DNA of 64,000 nucleotides from Maribellus maritimus (GTDB lineage Bacteria; Bacteroidota; Bacteroidia; Bacteroidales; Prolixibacteraceae), in NCBI RefSeq assembly GCF_022267315.1, contig NZ_JAIKLE010000018.1, positions 1 to 64,000 of the forward strand, given 5' to 3'. The notes beneath the pieces are model-generated. The model searched no databases, had not been told where the DNA came from, and saw nothing but the letters and a program-made list of their open reading frames with translations. The translations under genes and the position numbers were made by a program. This document shows, piece after piece, positions 26,243-34,714 of this stretch. Positions within the stretch are counted from its first letter, which is position 1. Each line of letters opens with the position of its first letter.

Positions 26243-26965
26243 CTATTTATTCATTTTCTTAAACCACATAAATTCGCCAACATTATAAAACTGATTTTCG
26301 AGTTCTGGATTTTCTTTTAATTCTTCTATTGAGTAAGGTCTGTGCGGTATGAGTACATCGTCACCGGGATTCCAGTTCGCCGGAGTAAGTACATTTTCCT
26401 TTTGGGTTAGCTGCAACGCAGTAACTGTCCTTATTATCTCGTCAATACTTCTGCCTACACTCATCGGGTAAAAATTTATGGCCTGAACAACATTATCAGG
26501 GTCGATAATAAAAACTCCCCTGACATCCCTTGAATCATTTACGGAAGAATGTAACATTCCATACTTCTTTGAAATTTTACCGGATAAGTCAGCAACAATT
26601 GGAAAGTTGATTTTAACACGTCCTGAATTATCCTTCAGTATCCTTTCTATAAACTCCTTCCACAACAAATGTCTTTCAACTTCATCAATAGATACGACGG
26701 CAATTTTTATTCCCAATGAATCCAACTTCTCCTGTTCGTATGCAAGGGCACACAATTCAGAGGTACAAACAGGAGTAAAATCAAGCGGATGGCTAAACAG
26801 TATCTTCCAACTTTTGCCAAAATCTTCCGGGAAGTTTAGCATCCCGTTCGTTGTATTCTCTTTAAACGAAGGAGCTTTGTCCCCAATTAAAGGTAGTTTA
26901 CCATCCTTTGCCCGGGATGTTATTACAAAAAGTACAATTAAACTTGAAATAGCGAGTCGTTTCAT
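26243..26965 (-). CDS. Exported Prx6-type (1-Cys) peroxiredoxin
   Basis: The protein has 240 residues with a signal peptide (about 1-19, LAISSLIVLFVITSRA). The peroxidatic Cys67 is in SHPLDFTPVCTSELCALA, and Prx6-type features include FYPMSVGRSIDEIIRTVTALQ and the C-terminal NWNPGDDVLIPH segment. The signal peptide is unusual for this normally cytoplasmic group and places the enzyme in the periplasm. It is divergent from the second Gfo/Idh/MocA gene. A GTTAA direct repeat (27063-27078) lies in the shared upstream region. Confidence 0.92.
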   Translation of the reverse strand: MKRLAISSLIVLFVITSRAKDGKLPLIGDKAPSFKENTTNGMLNFPEDFGKSWKILFSHPLDFTPVCTSELCALAYEQEKLDSLGIKIAVVSIDEVERHLLWKEFIERILKDNSGRVKINFPIVADLSGKISKKYGMLHSSVNDSRDVRGVFIIDPDNVVQAINFYPMSVGRSIDEIIRTVTALQLTQKENVLTPANWNPGDDVLIPHRPYSIEELKENPELENQFYNVGEFMWFKKMNK

Positions 26966-27062
26966 AAAGTATTAATTTATTCGATTTCAACTGGCTGATT
27001 GTTTGCAGATAACAAAAACAAATACCGTTTCAATAAAAACATCGGATTTACAACTGTAGTTT

Positions 27063-27078
27063 GTTAATAATCTGTTAA
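27063..27078. promoter_or_regulatory. GTTAA direct repeat (11-bp spacing) between peroxiredoxin and Gfo/Idh genes
   Basis: GTTAA occurs at 27063 and 27074 within GTTAATAATCTGTTAA. It shares AATCTGTTAA with the phased repeat array upstream of the two-component system (34609-34623). It is a candidate binding site for an OmpR-type regulator. Confidence 0.35.
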
Positions 27079-27257
27079 TCCGAACAACCTCTGGCAACAA
27101 AACTTAATTGTAAAAATTAATTAATTCATGGCTAAAAAAAATTAAAATGAGCGTAAATGTTGTATTAGCAGGTTTCAGAGAGATTAATCAGTAGGTAATA
27201 CCTGATATTTTTTATATTTTGCGCACATAAATTCTCCAGTAAAACAGGATTGGTGAT

Positions 27258-28742
27258 ATGAAAAAAAAGAAAAGTATTTCTCGCAGAAACTTTATTGGAA
27301 CATCGGCATCTGCAGTAGCAGGGATGACCATTTTACCTTCAAAAGTAATATCCGGTTTTGGATATAAAGCACCAAGTGATAGATTAAATATTGCAGGAAT
27401 TGGAGTTGGTGGAATGGGACACAACAACCTGCGAAACATGGAAACAGAAAATATTGTTGCGCTTTGCGATGTTGACTGGAAATATGCGGAAAGAAACTCT
27501 TTTATCCGCTGGACACAGGCCAAAAAGTACAAAGATTACCGTGTAATGTTTGAGCAACAAAAAGATATTGACGCGGTTATGATAGCAACTCCGGATCATT
27601 CACACGCCCTTCCTGCGGTAATGGCTATGCGCGAGGGGAAACATGTGTATGTGCAGAAGCCACTTACACATTCAGTATATGAATCAAGAATTCTGCGCGA
27701 AACAGCCAACCGGTACGGAGTGGCAACCCAGATGGGAAACCAGGGAAACTCAGGAGAAGGTATTCGACAAATTTGTGAATGGATCTGGTCCGGAACCATT
27801 GGAGAAATAACCCGTGTTGATGCCTGGACAAACCGTCCTATCTGGCCTCAGGGGTTGGAACGTCCTGAAAAAGATCAACGTGTACCCAAAACGCTGGACT
27901 GGGATCTTTTTATCGGCCCGGCAAAATGGAGGCCCTACAATGAAATTTATCATCCCTGGAACTGGCGTGGATGGTGGGATTTTGGAACGGGCGCTTTGGG
28001 CGACATGGCTTGTCATATCCTCGATCCCGTGTTTAAAGCATTAAAGCTTGAATATCCTTCTTCAGTGCAGGGTTCGTCAACACCGGTAAATACCGAATCG
28101 GCGCCCAATGCTGAATTTGTAAAATATGAATTTCCAAGGCGTGACAATTTGCCTAAAGTTGGTATGCCCAAAGTGACGGTTCACTGGTACGATGGAGGTT
28201 TGATGCCTCCCCGCCCCGATGAACTGGAGGGAGGAGAACAAATGGGTGACAATGACGGTGGATGTGTTTTTTACGGAACCCGCGGCAAAATAATGTGCGG
28301 AACTTACGGTAAAAATCCAACACTGCTGCCTACCAAAGAAATGACTCATTTTGAACAACCTGAAAAATCAATCCGCCGAATTTCAAACGCACTTGAAGGA
28401 GGGCATGAACAGGATTGGATAAGAGCCTGCAAAGAAGATAAAAATGCAAGACTTGAAGCCTCATCCAATTTTAATTATTCCGGCCCATTGAATGAAATGG
28501 TGGTTATGGGAGTTTTAGCGGTTCGTTTGCAAAGTCTGCAAAAAAAACTATTTTGGGACGGACCAAATATGCGTTTTACCAACATCAGTCCAAGTGACCA
28601 GATTCGCGTACTTACAAAAGATAATTTTGAAATCGTAAACGGGGATCCCAGATTCCAGAAAGATTATACAACCTTGCCGGCAATTGAAACCACCGAAGAA
28701 TGGATAAGGCATACCTACCGGCAGGGTTGGGAACAGATTTAA
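27258..28742 (+). CDS. Tat-exported Gfo/Idh/MocA-family oxidoreductase (second copy)
   Basis: This 494-residue protein has the twin-arginine signal SRRNFIGTSASAVAG (about 7-21). The nucleotide-binding motif is LNIAGIGVGGMGHNNL, and the segment GKHVYVQKPLTHSVYES and the HPWNWRGWWDFGTGALGDMACH block are nearly the same as in the gene at 24629, so the two are clear paralogues, with divergence mainly in the C-terminal loop region. It is a probable periplasmic sugar oxidoreductase of unknown substrate. It is divergent from the exported Prx6 gene. Confidence 0.94.
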   Translation: MKKKKSISRRNFIGTSASAVAGMTILPSKVISGFGYKAPSDRLNIAGIGVGGMGHNNLRNMETENIVALCDVDWKYAERNSFIRWTQAKKYKDYRVMFEQQKDIDAVMIATPDHSHALPAVMAMREGKHVYVQKPLTHSVYESRILRETANRYGVATQMGNQGNSGEGIRQICEWIWSGTIGEITRVDAWTNRPIWPQGLERPEKDQRVPKTLDWDLFIGPAKWRPYNEIYHPWNWRGWWDFGTGALGDMACHILDPVFKALKLEYPSSVQGSSTPVNTESAPNAEFVKYEFPRRDNLPKVGMPKVTVHWYDGGLMPPRPDELEGGEQMGDNDGGCVFYGTRGKIMCGTYGKNPTLLPTKEMTHFEQPEKSIRRISNALEGGHEQDWIRACKEDKNARLEASSNFNYSGPLNEMVVMGVLAVRLQSLQKKLFWDGPNMRFTNISPSDQIRVLTKDNFEIVNGDPRFQKDYTTLPAIETTEEWIRHTYRQGWEQI

Positions 28743-28817
28743 AAATATCAGGTTGCAAAATTTCTGCTACTGACCGGATTGTTTTAATTTTATCAGAAAC
28801 CATAAATCTTTCAACAA

Positions 28818-29642
28818 ATGCCAGGTAAAAAAGTCAGGTTTGGTATAGCATTAAGTGGCGGGGGTGCAAGAGGAATTGCCCATATCGGTGTTTTGGAAAC
28901 GCTTGAAAAATATGGAATAAAACCTAAAATAATTTCAGGAACCAGCATGGGAGCAATTGTAGGGGCTTTTTATGCTGCCGGATACCCGCCCAAAGAAATT
29001 CTTGAAACCGTATCGTCGCGTAAATTTCATAAAATGATTAACTGGCACCTTCCTTTTAGCGGCCTGATTGATATGGATAAAGTTCAGGAGGTGATGGAGG
29101 AAAAAATCGAAAAAGATGATTTTTCGGCTTTAAAGATTCCTTTTTACTGTGCAGTCACAAATCTGAACAGCGGGCTTTTTGAGATAAAATCTAAAGGAAA
29201 ACTTTTTCAATGGGTACTTGCCTCAGCATCGATACCCGTAGTTTTTGAACCTCAGATTATTGACGGGCAAACCTATGTTGACGGCGGACTTTTAAATAAC
29301 CTTCCGGCAGCGTCCATCCGCGACAAATGCGAAGTGCTTATTGGTGTTCATGTCAACCACAATGGTCCCGAAGATGAAGTTAAAGGATTAATGACAGTTG
29401 CTGAAAGATGTTTCAGGTTAGGGATTGCACAAAATGTTGAGGAAAGTAAAAAACTCTGCGATTTTCTTATTGAACCTCCCGAAGCCCGCGATTTTACAAC
29501 CTTTAATTTCAACAAGGCCCGGGAAATATATGAAGTTGGGAAACGGGAGAGTGAAAGATACATTGCCCATGCTTTCGATTCTATTGATATTGAAAAGATA
29601 CTGGAACTCCAAAAAAGTCTGGCAAAAAATACAAAAAACTAA
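28818..29642 (+). CDS. Patatin-like phospholipase
   Basis: This 274-residue cytoplasmic-type patatin has the oxyanion loop GGGARGIAHIGVLE at its N-terminus. The nucleophile is Ser43 in GTSMG, and the dyad Asp155 is in YVDGGLLNNLP. It is a short, single-domain member (RssA-like) without a transmembrane segment. It should hydrolyse acyl chains of lipids. It lies 75 bp after the Gfo/Idh gene, so it may be co-transcribed or independent. Confidence 0.93.
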   Translation: MPGKKVRFGIALSGGGARGIAHIGVLETLEKYGIKPKIISGTSMGAIVGAFYAAGYPPKEILETVSSRKFHKMINWHLPFSGLIDMDKVQEVMEEKIEKDDFSALKIPFYCAVTNLNSGLFEIKSKGKLFQWVLASASIPVVFEPQIIDGQTYVDGGLLNNLPAASIRDKCEVLIGVHVNHNGPEDEVKGLMTVAERCFRLGIAQNVEESKKLCDFLIEPPEARDFTTFNFNKAREIYEVGKRESERYIAHAFDSIDIEKILELQKSLAKNTKN

Positions 29643-29743
29643 ACCGCCCTTATTGTAACAATCACAAATAAATTTCCAAAGCCGGCTGTTTTTTGGTTTT
29701 TTTCGTAAATTAGAGTTTCACTAACAAACGAAATAAACCTGCT

Positions 29744-31261
29744 ATGAAACAAAATCTATTAATACTTTTTATCATGTTGGCTTCAACTGGTTTTGCCCAG
29801 CAGAATGTGGGAATCTTCCATCTCAACAAAGATATTGGCGCCCCAAAAAAAGAAGGTTTCGCAGCCTACGATAAAAATACACAGGAATATACTTTAAAGG
29901 GTGCCGGCTATAATATTTGGTTTGGAAGAGATGAATTCCGCTATTTGTTTAACAAAATAAAGGGCGATTTTATTTTAACTGCAAATTTTGCTTTTGAAGG
30001 TGTAGGAGTAGATCCCCATCGAAAAATCGGTTGGATGGTGCGCGAATCGGAAGAGGATAATGCAGCCCATTGTTCAGCAGTTCTGCATGGCGATGGATTA
30101 ACCGTTTTGCAGTGGCGCGTTTTACAGGGAGCTCTGATGCGCGATCCGCAGGATGAAATTTTTGCAACAAAACCCAATTATGAAATACTCCAATTGGAAC
30201 GGGTTGGCAAACGAATCATTTTCAGGGCGGCGCACCCCCGGGAGCCCTTACAGGAAATCGGAAGTACAGAAATGGAATTTCAAGATGAAGTTTTAGCCGG
30301 ATTGGTTATCTGCTCTCACAACCCTGATGTTGTCGAAACGGCAAAAATATGGAATGTACGAATCGATCAGCCTGTGGACAAAGATTACAATCCGGGACGC
30401 GAAGGGTGGATTGGATGCCGGCTGGAAACGATGAATGTTTTTGATGGAAAAAGAAAAGTAATTTTTGAAAAACCAAGTCGTTTTGAAGCACCCAACTGGA
30501 TGCCCGACGGAGATAAATTGCTCTTTAATATGAATGGCTCTTTGTATAAAATTCCGACTGACGGCGGCGATTTGGAAAAACTCAATACCGATTTTGCCGA
30601 TCAGATTAACAATGACCACGGAATTTCGTTTGACGGGAAATTGCTCGCGATCAGCCACAGCCGCGAGGGTGAAGGAGGTCGGGGTTCGTCAGTTTATGTT
30701 TTACCGCTGGAAGGTGGCACCCCACAGGAAATAACAAATGCAGTTCCTTCGTACTGGCACGGATGGGCGCCAAATAATAAAGAAGTAGTTTATGTTGCCC
30801 GGCGAAATGGAGTACCTGTGTACAATATTTACAAAAATTCAATAAAAGGAGGAAAAGAAGTCGCATTAACCGATAATAAACCCGGAGAGCATGTTGACGG
30901 ATGTGAATATTCGCCCGACGGAAAATACATCTATTACAACGGCAGCCAATCGGGCACCATGCAGATTTGGCGCATGAAACCTGATGGTTCGGAAAAAGAA
31001 CAAATTACTTTTGATGAGTACAACGACTGGTTTCCACATATTTCACCCGATGGAAAATGGATGGTTATGATTTCGTTCCCCCCGACAATTGATGTAAATG
31101 CACACCCTTCATACAAACGGGTAATGCTTCGTTTAATACCTGTTAACGGGGGGGTACCAAAAGTTATTGCCTATATGTATGGCGGTCAGGGCACAATTAA
31201 TGTTCCTTCGTGGTCTCCCGACAGCCAACACATTGCATTTGTAAGCAATTCAAGCAAATAA
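29744..31261 (+). CDS. Secreted protein with concanavalin-like domain and PD40/TolB beta-propeller repeats
   Basis: The 505-residue protein has a signal peptide ending STGFAQ (about 19). Residues about 25-215 are a beta-sandwich-like region of DUF1349 type (GDFILTANFAFEG, GWMVRES). From about 230 there are PD40 repeats with SxDGK or SPDG motifs (GISFDGKLLAIS, EYSPDGKYIYYNGSQSG, HISPDGKWMVMIS, WSPDSQHIAFVS). These form a six-bladed propeller usually found in TolB-like binding proteins. No catalytic residues are recognised, and a role in binding an extracellular ligand is inferred. A terminator follows. Confidence 0.85.
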   Translation: MKQNLLILFIMLASTGFAQQNVGIFHLNKDIGAPKKEGFAAYDKNTQEYTLKGAGYNIWFGRDEFRYLFNKIKGDFILTANFAFEGVGVDPHRKIGWMVRESEEDNAAHCSAVLHGDGLTVLQWRVLQGALMRDPQDEIFATKPNYEILQLERVGKRIIFRAAHPREPLQEIGSTEMEFQDEVLAGLVICSHNPDVVETAKIWNVRIDQPVDKDYNPGREGWIGCRLETMNVFDGKRKVIFEKPSRFEAPNWMPDGDKLLFNMNGSLYKIPTDGGDLEKLNTDFADQINNDHGISFDGKLLAISHSREGEGGRGSSVYVLPLEGGTPQEITNAVPSYWHGWAPNNKEVVYVARRNGVPVYNIYKNSIKGGKEVALTDNKPGEHVDGCEYSPDGKYIYYNGSQSGTMQIWRMKPDGSEKEQITFDEYNDWFPHISPDGKWMVMISFPPTIDVNAHPSYKRVMLRLIPVNGGVPKVIAYMYGGQGTINVPSWSPDSQHIAFVSNSSK

Positions 31262-31271
31262 AAATCGGATG

Positions 31272-31311
31272 GCAAAACCAATGTCTGTGCCGAAATTGGT
31301 TTTGCATTTTT
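31272..31311 (+). terminator. Intrinsic terminator after beta-propeller gene
   Basis: GCAAAACCAAT (31272-31282) pairs perfectly with 31295-31305 and is followed by ATTTTT. Confidence 0.85.
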
Positions 31312-31389
31312 GATTTGAACATTATATCTTTTCGTCAGTTTTACAATTGACCGACGAATAAATCATTCATTCTTCAAAATATTTATTTT

Positions 31390-32382
31390 ATGGAATATAG
31401 AAAATTAGCAAATTCAGATTTACAAGTATCCGTTATTACGTTTGGAGCCTGGGCAGCCGGTGGCTGGATGTGGGGAAAAACAGAACGCAACGATGCAATT
31501 GAAGCCATTCGGGCATCGTACGATTTAGGTGCAACCTCCATCGACACGGCTCCCATATACGGACAAGGTGAGAGTGAGGAAATAGTAGGAGAAGCGATAA
31601 AAGGAATTCCCCGCGACAAACTGCAAATCCTTACCAAATTCGGAATGAGTTGGGATGGAACAGAAGGCGAATTTTATTTTAAAAGTAAAAACAACGCGGG
31701 AAAAGACATCGACATATATAAATATGCCGGAAAGGAACGGGTAATTAAAGAATGCGAGGACAGCCTTCGAAGACTGGGAACAGATTATATTGATTTATAC
31801 CAAATTCACTGGCCCGACACAACCACTCCAATTACAGAGACATTTGAGGCCGTTGCAAAATTAATAGAGCAGGGAAAGGTTCGCTACGCCGGCGTTTGTA
31901 ATTACAGTGCGGAACAAATGGATGAAGCAGAAAAGGCAGTAAAACTGGTTTCCAACCAAATTCCTTTTAGCATGGTCAACCGCGGTGTAGAAGATAAAAC
32001 CGTTCCTTATTGTATCGAAAAGGGAAAATCGGTGCTGGCTTACAGTCCGATGGAAAGAGGTTTATTGACCGGAAAAATTACACCCGGATATGAATTTCAG
32101 GAAGGAGACCACCGCGCAGGACATGGAGCCTTCACCGATGAGAATATTAAAATTACAAACGAACTTTTGAATAAAATAAAACCAATAGCAGAAGAAAAAG
32201 GAGCGACTCTGGCGCAATTGGTTTTAAAATGGACCATAGAACGGGCCGGAATTACAATTGCTTTGGCAGGAGCAAGAAATGCAGAGCAGTCGGTTCAGAA
32301 TACAAAGGCTGCTTTGATCTCATTAACAGAAGAAGAATTTAAATTTATTTCCGACGAAGTTGACAAAACAGTTCTGAAATAA
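31390..32382 (+). CDS. Aldo/keto reductase
   Basis: This 330-residue TIM-barrel NADPH oxidoreductase has the complete catalytic tetrad: Asp52 and Tyr57 (SIDTAPIYGQGESE), Lys83 (LTKFG) and His140 (YQIHWPD). The C-terminal ITIALAGARNAEQ segment is the usual cofactor-binding end. It should reduce an aldehyde or ketone, with unknown physiological substrate. It converges on the MEMO-family gene with 6 bp between stops. Confidence 0.94.
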   Translation: MEYRKLANSDLQVSVITFGAWAAGGWMWGKTERNDAIEAIRASYDLGATSIDTAPIYGQGESEEIVGEAIKGIPRDKLQILTKFGMSWDGTEGEFYFKSKNNAGKDIDIYKYAGKERVIKECEDSLRRLGTDYIDLYQIHWPDTTTPITETFEAVAKLIEQGKVRYAGVCNYSAEQMDEAEKAVKLVSNQIPFSMVNRGVEDKTVPYCIEKGKSVLAYSPMERGLLTGKITPGYEFQEGDHRAGHGAFTDENIKITNELLNKIKPIAEEKGATLAQLVLKWTIERAGITIALAGARNAEQSVQNTKAALISLTEEEFKFISDEVDKTVLK

Positions 32383-32388
32383 TCCCGG

Positions 32389-33486
32389 CTAATTAAAACC
32401 AACAGCTGTAAAACCGACCCAGTGACGATTTGTTGCGATTGCGGTTTTACCCATGCCTAAATCCTTAACCGGAAGTTCAGGGTGATCAATCGTAGTTTGA
32501 TAGCCCAAAGGGACCCCGTTTAAGGATTTTGTTTTTTGTAATTTTTGCAGGTTGCCGGCAACTTTTAACCCCAACGGAACGGAATATCTTCCGCACCATG
32601 TCCACTTATATTCTTTAAAATTATCCTCGTTAACGGTAGTTTTAAAAAACAGGTTTGCCTTTTCGCTGGTTAACTCTCCGGTAAAACAACTTTCAATAAT
32701 CCCCTTTTCTTTTTCAAGCGCTTTTTGTGTCCCCGGACTATCGGTTCCAAACGGGGCTAAATCCAGTCCGCTCCAATCCTCATCACCGTAATGAACGGCG
32801 TCGGTAGTAATAAGGATTGAAAAATCCCGCCCCCAGTTCAGGTTTTGTGCTTTTGCAATCGAGTGGATTGCATTTGCCAGTTGCAAAGAAATAGTATTCA
32901 TTTTTGAAAGTGACATAAAGGGAACAAGAATACTGATGATCTCTACATTCGGATTTTGCTCCTGCAAAAATGGAATCATCGACTCAACGGAGTGTTCCAC
33001 CATTTGCATACTATCATGAACAACAAAAAGATCCTTAGGTAACTTTTCAATAATTTGATTGCGCAACGAAGAAACGCGAACATCTCCGTAAGGTCCTTTC
33101 CATGCGTCAAAACTGTCGAAAACAATTCTGTTGTTCAACTGAAACAAAGCAGCTTTATGCGCAACTCCAAAAATGATAAGCGTTTTCGATTTTACATTTT
33201 TTAAAACTGCAGGATACAACCAACTCGCATAGGTGTAATCATCATGAGGGCAAATCGCAGCCTTCCAAAATAAACTGCTGTTCTGATTTACTTCTTCCAA
33301 CTCATTTTTAAATCGAGAATTGATACGCGATACAACAGAATCCATCTGCCAGTCGAGATGAGCAAAACCAATGGTATCAATAACTTCCCGTATTCTCGGA
33401 TTTTCACTTTCCGGAGGCTTCATCTGATTACAAAAAGTCAATAAAAACAAAAGGAGAAATGCCAGGAGCCAGACTGCAGTTTTCAT
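32389..33486 (-). CDS. Exported MEMO/AmmeMemoRadiSam system protein B homologue
   Basis: The protein has 365 residues. An N-terminal hydrophobic segment (about 3-18) ends at Cys19, but with Phe at -1 it does not fit a strict lipobox, so it may be a signal anchor. The MEMO fold shows CPHDDYTYASWLYPAVL (equivalent of PHAGYxYSG), IIFGVAHKA, FDAWKGPYGDV and LITTDAVHYGD. Most MEMO proteins are cytoplasmic and encoded with AMMECR1 and a radical SAM protein, and neither partner is visible here. Its function is unknown. Confidence 0.82.
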   Translation of the reverse strand: MKTAVWLLAFLLLFLLTFCNQMKPPESENPRIREVIDTIGFAHLDWQMDSVVSRINSRFKNELEEVNQNSSLFWKAAICPHDDYTYASWLYPAVLKNVKSKTLIIFGVAHKAALFQLNNRIVFDSFDAWKGPYGDVRVSSLRNQIIEKLPKDLFVVHDSMQMVEHSVESMIPFLQEQNPNVEIISILVPFMSLSKMNTISLQLANAIHSIAKAQNLNWGRDFSILITTDAVHYGDEDWSGLDLAPFGTDSPGTQKALEKEKGIIESCFTGELTSEKANLFFKTTVNEDNFKEYKWTWCGRYSVPLGLKVAGNLQKLQKTKSLNGVPLGYQTTIDHPELPVKDLGMGKTAIATNRHWVGFTAVGFN

Positions 33487-33527
33487 TCTATTTTTTCCTT
33501 AATATACAAAATTTTAATCATGTTCAA

Positions 33528-33561
33528 CAAACAAAAAGCCGACTCTTTACAGAATCGGCTT
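33528..33561 (-). terminator. Intrinsic terminator after the periplasmic protein gene
   Basis: AAGCCGA (33537-33543) pairs with TCGGCTT (33555-33561). On the minus strand the stem is followed by TTTTTGTTTG, so it ends the transcript of the gene at 33631-34533. Confidence 0.75.
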
Positions 33562-33630
33562 ACAGACCTTAACGAATACATGAAATCGAAATAAGGTAAA
33601 AAGTCTGTTTTTCAAGAACGAATTTGCTGT

Positions 33631-34533
33631 TTAATTATTTTCCTCGCTTTCTTTTACTTCTACTTCCACTTCAACATCTTTTTTGTCGCCTCTTTTTATT
33701 TCTTTTATACGAATTACTTTTCCCTCCTCCTGAATGACTTTAACCGTCTCTTCTTCTCCTTCTAAATGAAATACATTTTTATCATCTGAAATCCGGGTTT
33801 TCCCATCCTTCGTTTTTGCAACAACCACTTTATGAACTTTTGGTGTATCCCGGAAAGTGGCATGACTTCCTTTTTCGTTAATTATAATTTCTTCTACTTT
33901 TTGAGTTTTAACTCTACCGGGTTCAGTTCTGATAATGGTAATCTTTTCCTTCCCATCTTTCATTTTTTTCTTTTTATAGGAAATAATTCCAGGGTCACTC
34001 AAATCGATAACATTGTCATCGTCTGCATTTCCAAAAAAATGGAGCCGGGGAACAGATGGCACCGGAGGAACTCCCGGAACTTTTGGCGCAATAAAAACTC
34101 GGTTTTCCCCTTTGTCGCCATGCCAAACCATAACATCGTGATCGCCGTGCAAGTAGTCCTTTCTCACATCAAACCGATATTCCAAAGTTGAATCTCCATC
34201 CGCCTTCAACACAAATACATTTCCTTTACCGTGGCTGGTAACATCGAAATCAAAATCCATGTCTCCCAACAAAGAGTCGGTATCAAATTCCTTTTTCGAA
34301 AACCATTTCATACCGCCGCCTATTGTATCGCCATTCCACACAAAAAAATCGTCGTTGGTTAAAATGGTGTCCAATTCTGTTTTATTTCCATCTTCATCAA
34401 CCTTTACCAATTTTATGTGCCGTTCCTTCTTTTTTCCACGCGGAGGATCCTGTGGATTCTCACGTAATGAAAATGAAGAAAGTAAAAATGCTGCGCATAC
34501 AAGTACCGTTGTAATCCCAAAAAATCGTTTCAT
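33631..34533 (-). CDS. Exported, highly charged protein of unknown function next to a two-component system
   Basis: The family is not recognised. It has 300 residues with a signal peptide (about 1-23, ITTVLVCAAFLLSSFS). The mature part is Lys/Asp/Glu-rich, with repeated short beta-like stretches (VKVDEDGNKTELDTILTND, KKMKDGKEKITIIRTEPG, VVVAKTKDGKTRISDD) and an acidic tail (KDVEVEVEVKESEEN). It is likely periplasmic. It is divergent from the histidine kinase gene, with phased GTTAA repeats between them, so it may be a target or an input modulator of that system. Confidence 0.6.
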   Translation of the reverse strand: MKRFFGITTVLVCAAFLLSSFSLRENPQDPPRGKKKERHIKLVKVDEDGNKTELDTILTNDDFFVWNGDTIGGGMKWFSKKEFDTDSLLGDMDFDFDVTSHGKGNVFVLKADGDSTLEYRFDVRKDYLHGDHDVMVWHGDKGENRVFIAPKVPGVPPVPSVPRLHFFGNADDDNVIDLSDPGIISYKKKKMKDGKEKITIIRTEPGRVKTQKVEEIIINEKGSHATFRDTPKVHKVVVAKTKDGKTRISDDKNVFHLEGEEETVKVIQEEGKVIRIKEIKRGDKKDVEVEVEVKESEENN

Positions 34534-34597
34534 ATTTTTCTATTTTAATTCAATTCTATTTCGAAACAAATATAACTTACAACCAAACTATCAATCA

Positions 34598-34634
34598 GTT
34601 AAAGCCCGGTTAAAATCTGTTAAGGAAAAGTTAA
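34598..34634. promoter_or_regulatory. Four phased GTTAA direct repeats
   Basis: GTTAA begins at 34598, 34609, 34619 and 34630, with spacings of 11, 10 and 11 bp, i.e. one per helical turn. Tandem direct repeats with this spacing are the usual targets of OmpR/PhoB winged-helix response regulators. The response regulator is encoded 2 kb downstream in the same divergent locus. Confidence 0.55.
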
Positions 34635-34661
34635 AATCAGATTTACACCCACTTAAATATC

Positions 34662-34685
34662 TATATTTGAACTGTTTTTAGTTCA
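34662..34685 (+). promoter_or_regulatory. -7 element and dyad before the histidine kinase
   Basis: TATATTTG (34662-34669) is an exact TAnnTTTG box. The dyad TGAACT-N6-AGTTCA (34668-34685) overlaps its end, 30 bp ahead of the start codon. No clear -33 box was found, which fits activator dependence on the repeats just upstream. Confidence 0.45.
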
Positions 34686-34714
34686 GTCTAAAGAATTCAA
34701 ACAGAAAATTCAGA

